A stretch of 64,000 nt of DNA, taken from the NCBI RefSeq assembly GCF_000143415.4, contig NW_003314342.1, forward strand, positions 560,037 through 624,036, given 5' to 3'. How positions within the stretch are numbered: the stretch's first letter is position 1; every line of letters starts with the position of its first letter. This DNA comes from Selaginella moellendorffii. Taxonomy: Eukaryota > Streptophyta > Lycopodiopsida > Selaginellales > Selaginellaceae. The notes beneath the pieces are model-generated. The model made no database searches. It saw only the letters and a list, made by a program, of their open reading frames with translations, and was not told where the DNA came from. Of this stretch, positions 63,001 to 64,000 are shown piece by piece. Position numbers and translations under genes: made by a program.

Positions 63001-64000
63001 CCTACTCCTGCTGACCGCCCAATCTCTAGCATTCTCAAGCCAATTATGAAAACGTTTTTCCTGAAAAGCCAAGGTCAGTAAAAGTTATAAAATCCTAAGG
63101 AACTTCTTACTTTCACAAAATCTGGAACCCAGTACGTTTCAGCAGTATTTTGCAGCAATCGGTCTCTGAGCTCCTCGACCTTCACAAACCTGGAAAATAA
63201 AACTCCTTACTTCCGCCACAAATCTATATACGAACTTTACCAGCTTGGAACAGCTTTGTAAATCAGCGGTGTCTCTGATCGCCAGCAAAAAGGATAAGAG
63301 TGCCTTATACTTCCCGAATTTACGAGCCTTCCCATCGCCTACTCAGCATTAGCAGCATTAGCAGCATTGGAAATTTACAGTGAAAGCACAAGGCAAACAT
63401 TTTTACCTTGATCATGGCAATGATGTCCTTGTCAGCAGATTTTACATGACATCCACTAAAATGCGTCACTTTGTCGGTGAAGTTGCCATTCAAATCGACG
63501 GGATCTGGCAAGTCGCCCCCCTGAAAACGTAAGAACGTGAGTATAAAACCAGGATCTAAATCGAAGTCGCAGACCTTGGCTATAATACCAGCCTCCATGC
63601 AGACACGGTAATCGTCCTCTCCAAAAGCGGGAGCACAGTGCACGACGCCTGTGCCACTGCTTGCAGTTACGTAGTCATCTGCAACCACACGGAATGCAGT
63701 ATCTGACAGCTCCAAAAAATAGTTAAACAAAGGTTTGTATCTGCATGAAGATTGTGTTCAAGAAACGAGTAAAACTGGGAGAAAAAAAAAAAGGCATACC
63801 GTTTTCCAACTAACGCCGATCCTGGGAATTTGCTCAGAATCTCATAATCGCTTTGACTTTCTTTCTTGCTACCCTTATCCGCTTTAACTTTCACGGTGGG
63901 CAGAGAAGAAAGCAGTGGCTCGGCCACTATATAGACAGCCGAGGTTGATTTGCTTCTCACCTGGAAAAGCAAGACAAAGAGAATCTAGAACAAGTCAATA
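60020..64000 (-). CDS. Isoleucyl-tRNA synthetase, eukaryotic (cytosolic) type, partial at right edge
   Basis: A minus-strand gene of many exons (introns mostly 45-70 bp) ending at TAG 60020-60022; its 5' end with the HIGH motif is outside the window. From the right edge: editing (CP1) domain with [17 protein letters not shown] and [20 protein letters not shown], then [48 protein letters not shown] and the KMSKS-type loop [20 protein letters not shown]. An anticodon-binding region follows ([33 protein letters not shown]) and a C-terminal extension ([38 protein letters not shown]). It charges tRNA-Ile and clears mischarged valine. The [10 protein letters not shown] form and C-extension fit the eukaryotic cytosolic enzyme rather than the bacterial-type organellar one. 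Confidence 0.93.

Overview
The window reads as nuclear DNA of a vascular plant, most likely a lycophyte of the Selaginella moellendorffii type. The evidence is dense genes with GT-AG introns of mostly 45-70 bp, plant-only families (CP26 antenna protein, LysM-GPI receptor, HAK/KUP transporter, PLS-type PPR proteins, malectin/LRR receptor kinases), and a PAS-hybrid histidine kinase of a sort known from mosses and lycophytes rather than seed plants. The species is an inference. Exon coordinates below were read by eye and checked for reading-frame continuity, except where stated.

Layout. Bases 1-8.9 kb are AT-rich accessory DNA. They hold the N-terminal part of a Helitron replication protein running off the left edge, an intact six-exon RPA1-like single-strand-DNA-binding gene on the same strand, a hairpin-rich duplicated spacer between them, a relic of a glycerol-3-phosphate acyltransferase, and fold-back and dispersed repeats. 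From 8.9 to 33.9 kb lies a compact gene island: LysM-GPI protein, PPR, FKBP17-2-like isomerase, second PPR, tRNA-His, nodulin-like MFS transporter, DHHC S-acyltransferase, PAS-hybrid histidine kinase, HAK/KUP K+ transporter, PAP2-like phosphatase, and a small CYP cluster (two dead copies, one intact). Bases 33.9-35.4 kb are AT-rich repeats. From 35.5 to 43.7 kb come an E(z) histone methyltransferase, a carbonyl-reductase-like SDR, a second nodulin-like MFS gene, a PPR relic and a frame-broken, apparently secreted protein with two alpha-crystallin-like modules. Bases 43.7-47.6 kb are degenerate, with a retrotransposon gag relic. From 47.6 to 58.4 kb are three LRR/malectin receptor kinases, the last two a recent tandem duplication. 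The right end has LHCB5 (CP26) and most of a eukaryotic-type isoleucyl-tRNA synthetase running off the window.

Most genes are unrelated housekeeping or signalling genes. Functional grouping is limited to local families (the RLK trio, the CYP cluster, two PPRs around an FKBP gene) and shared promoter spaces (PPR/FKBP, HAK/PAP). The most unusual item is the left edge: a possibly autonomous Helitron with uninterrupted frames in both its Rep/helicase N-terminus and an RPA-like gene.
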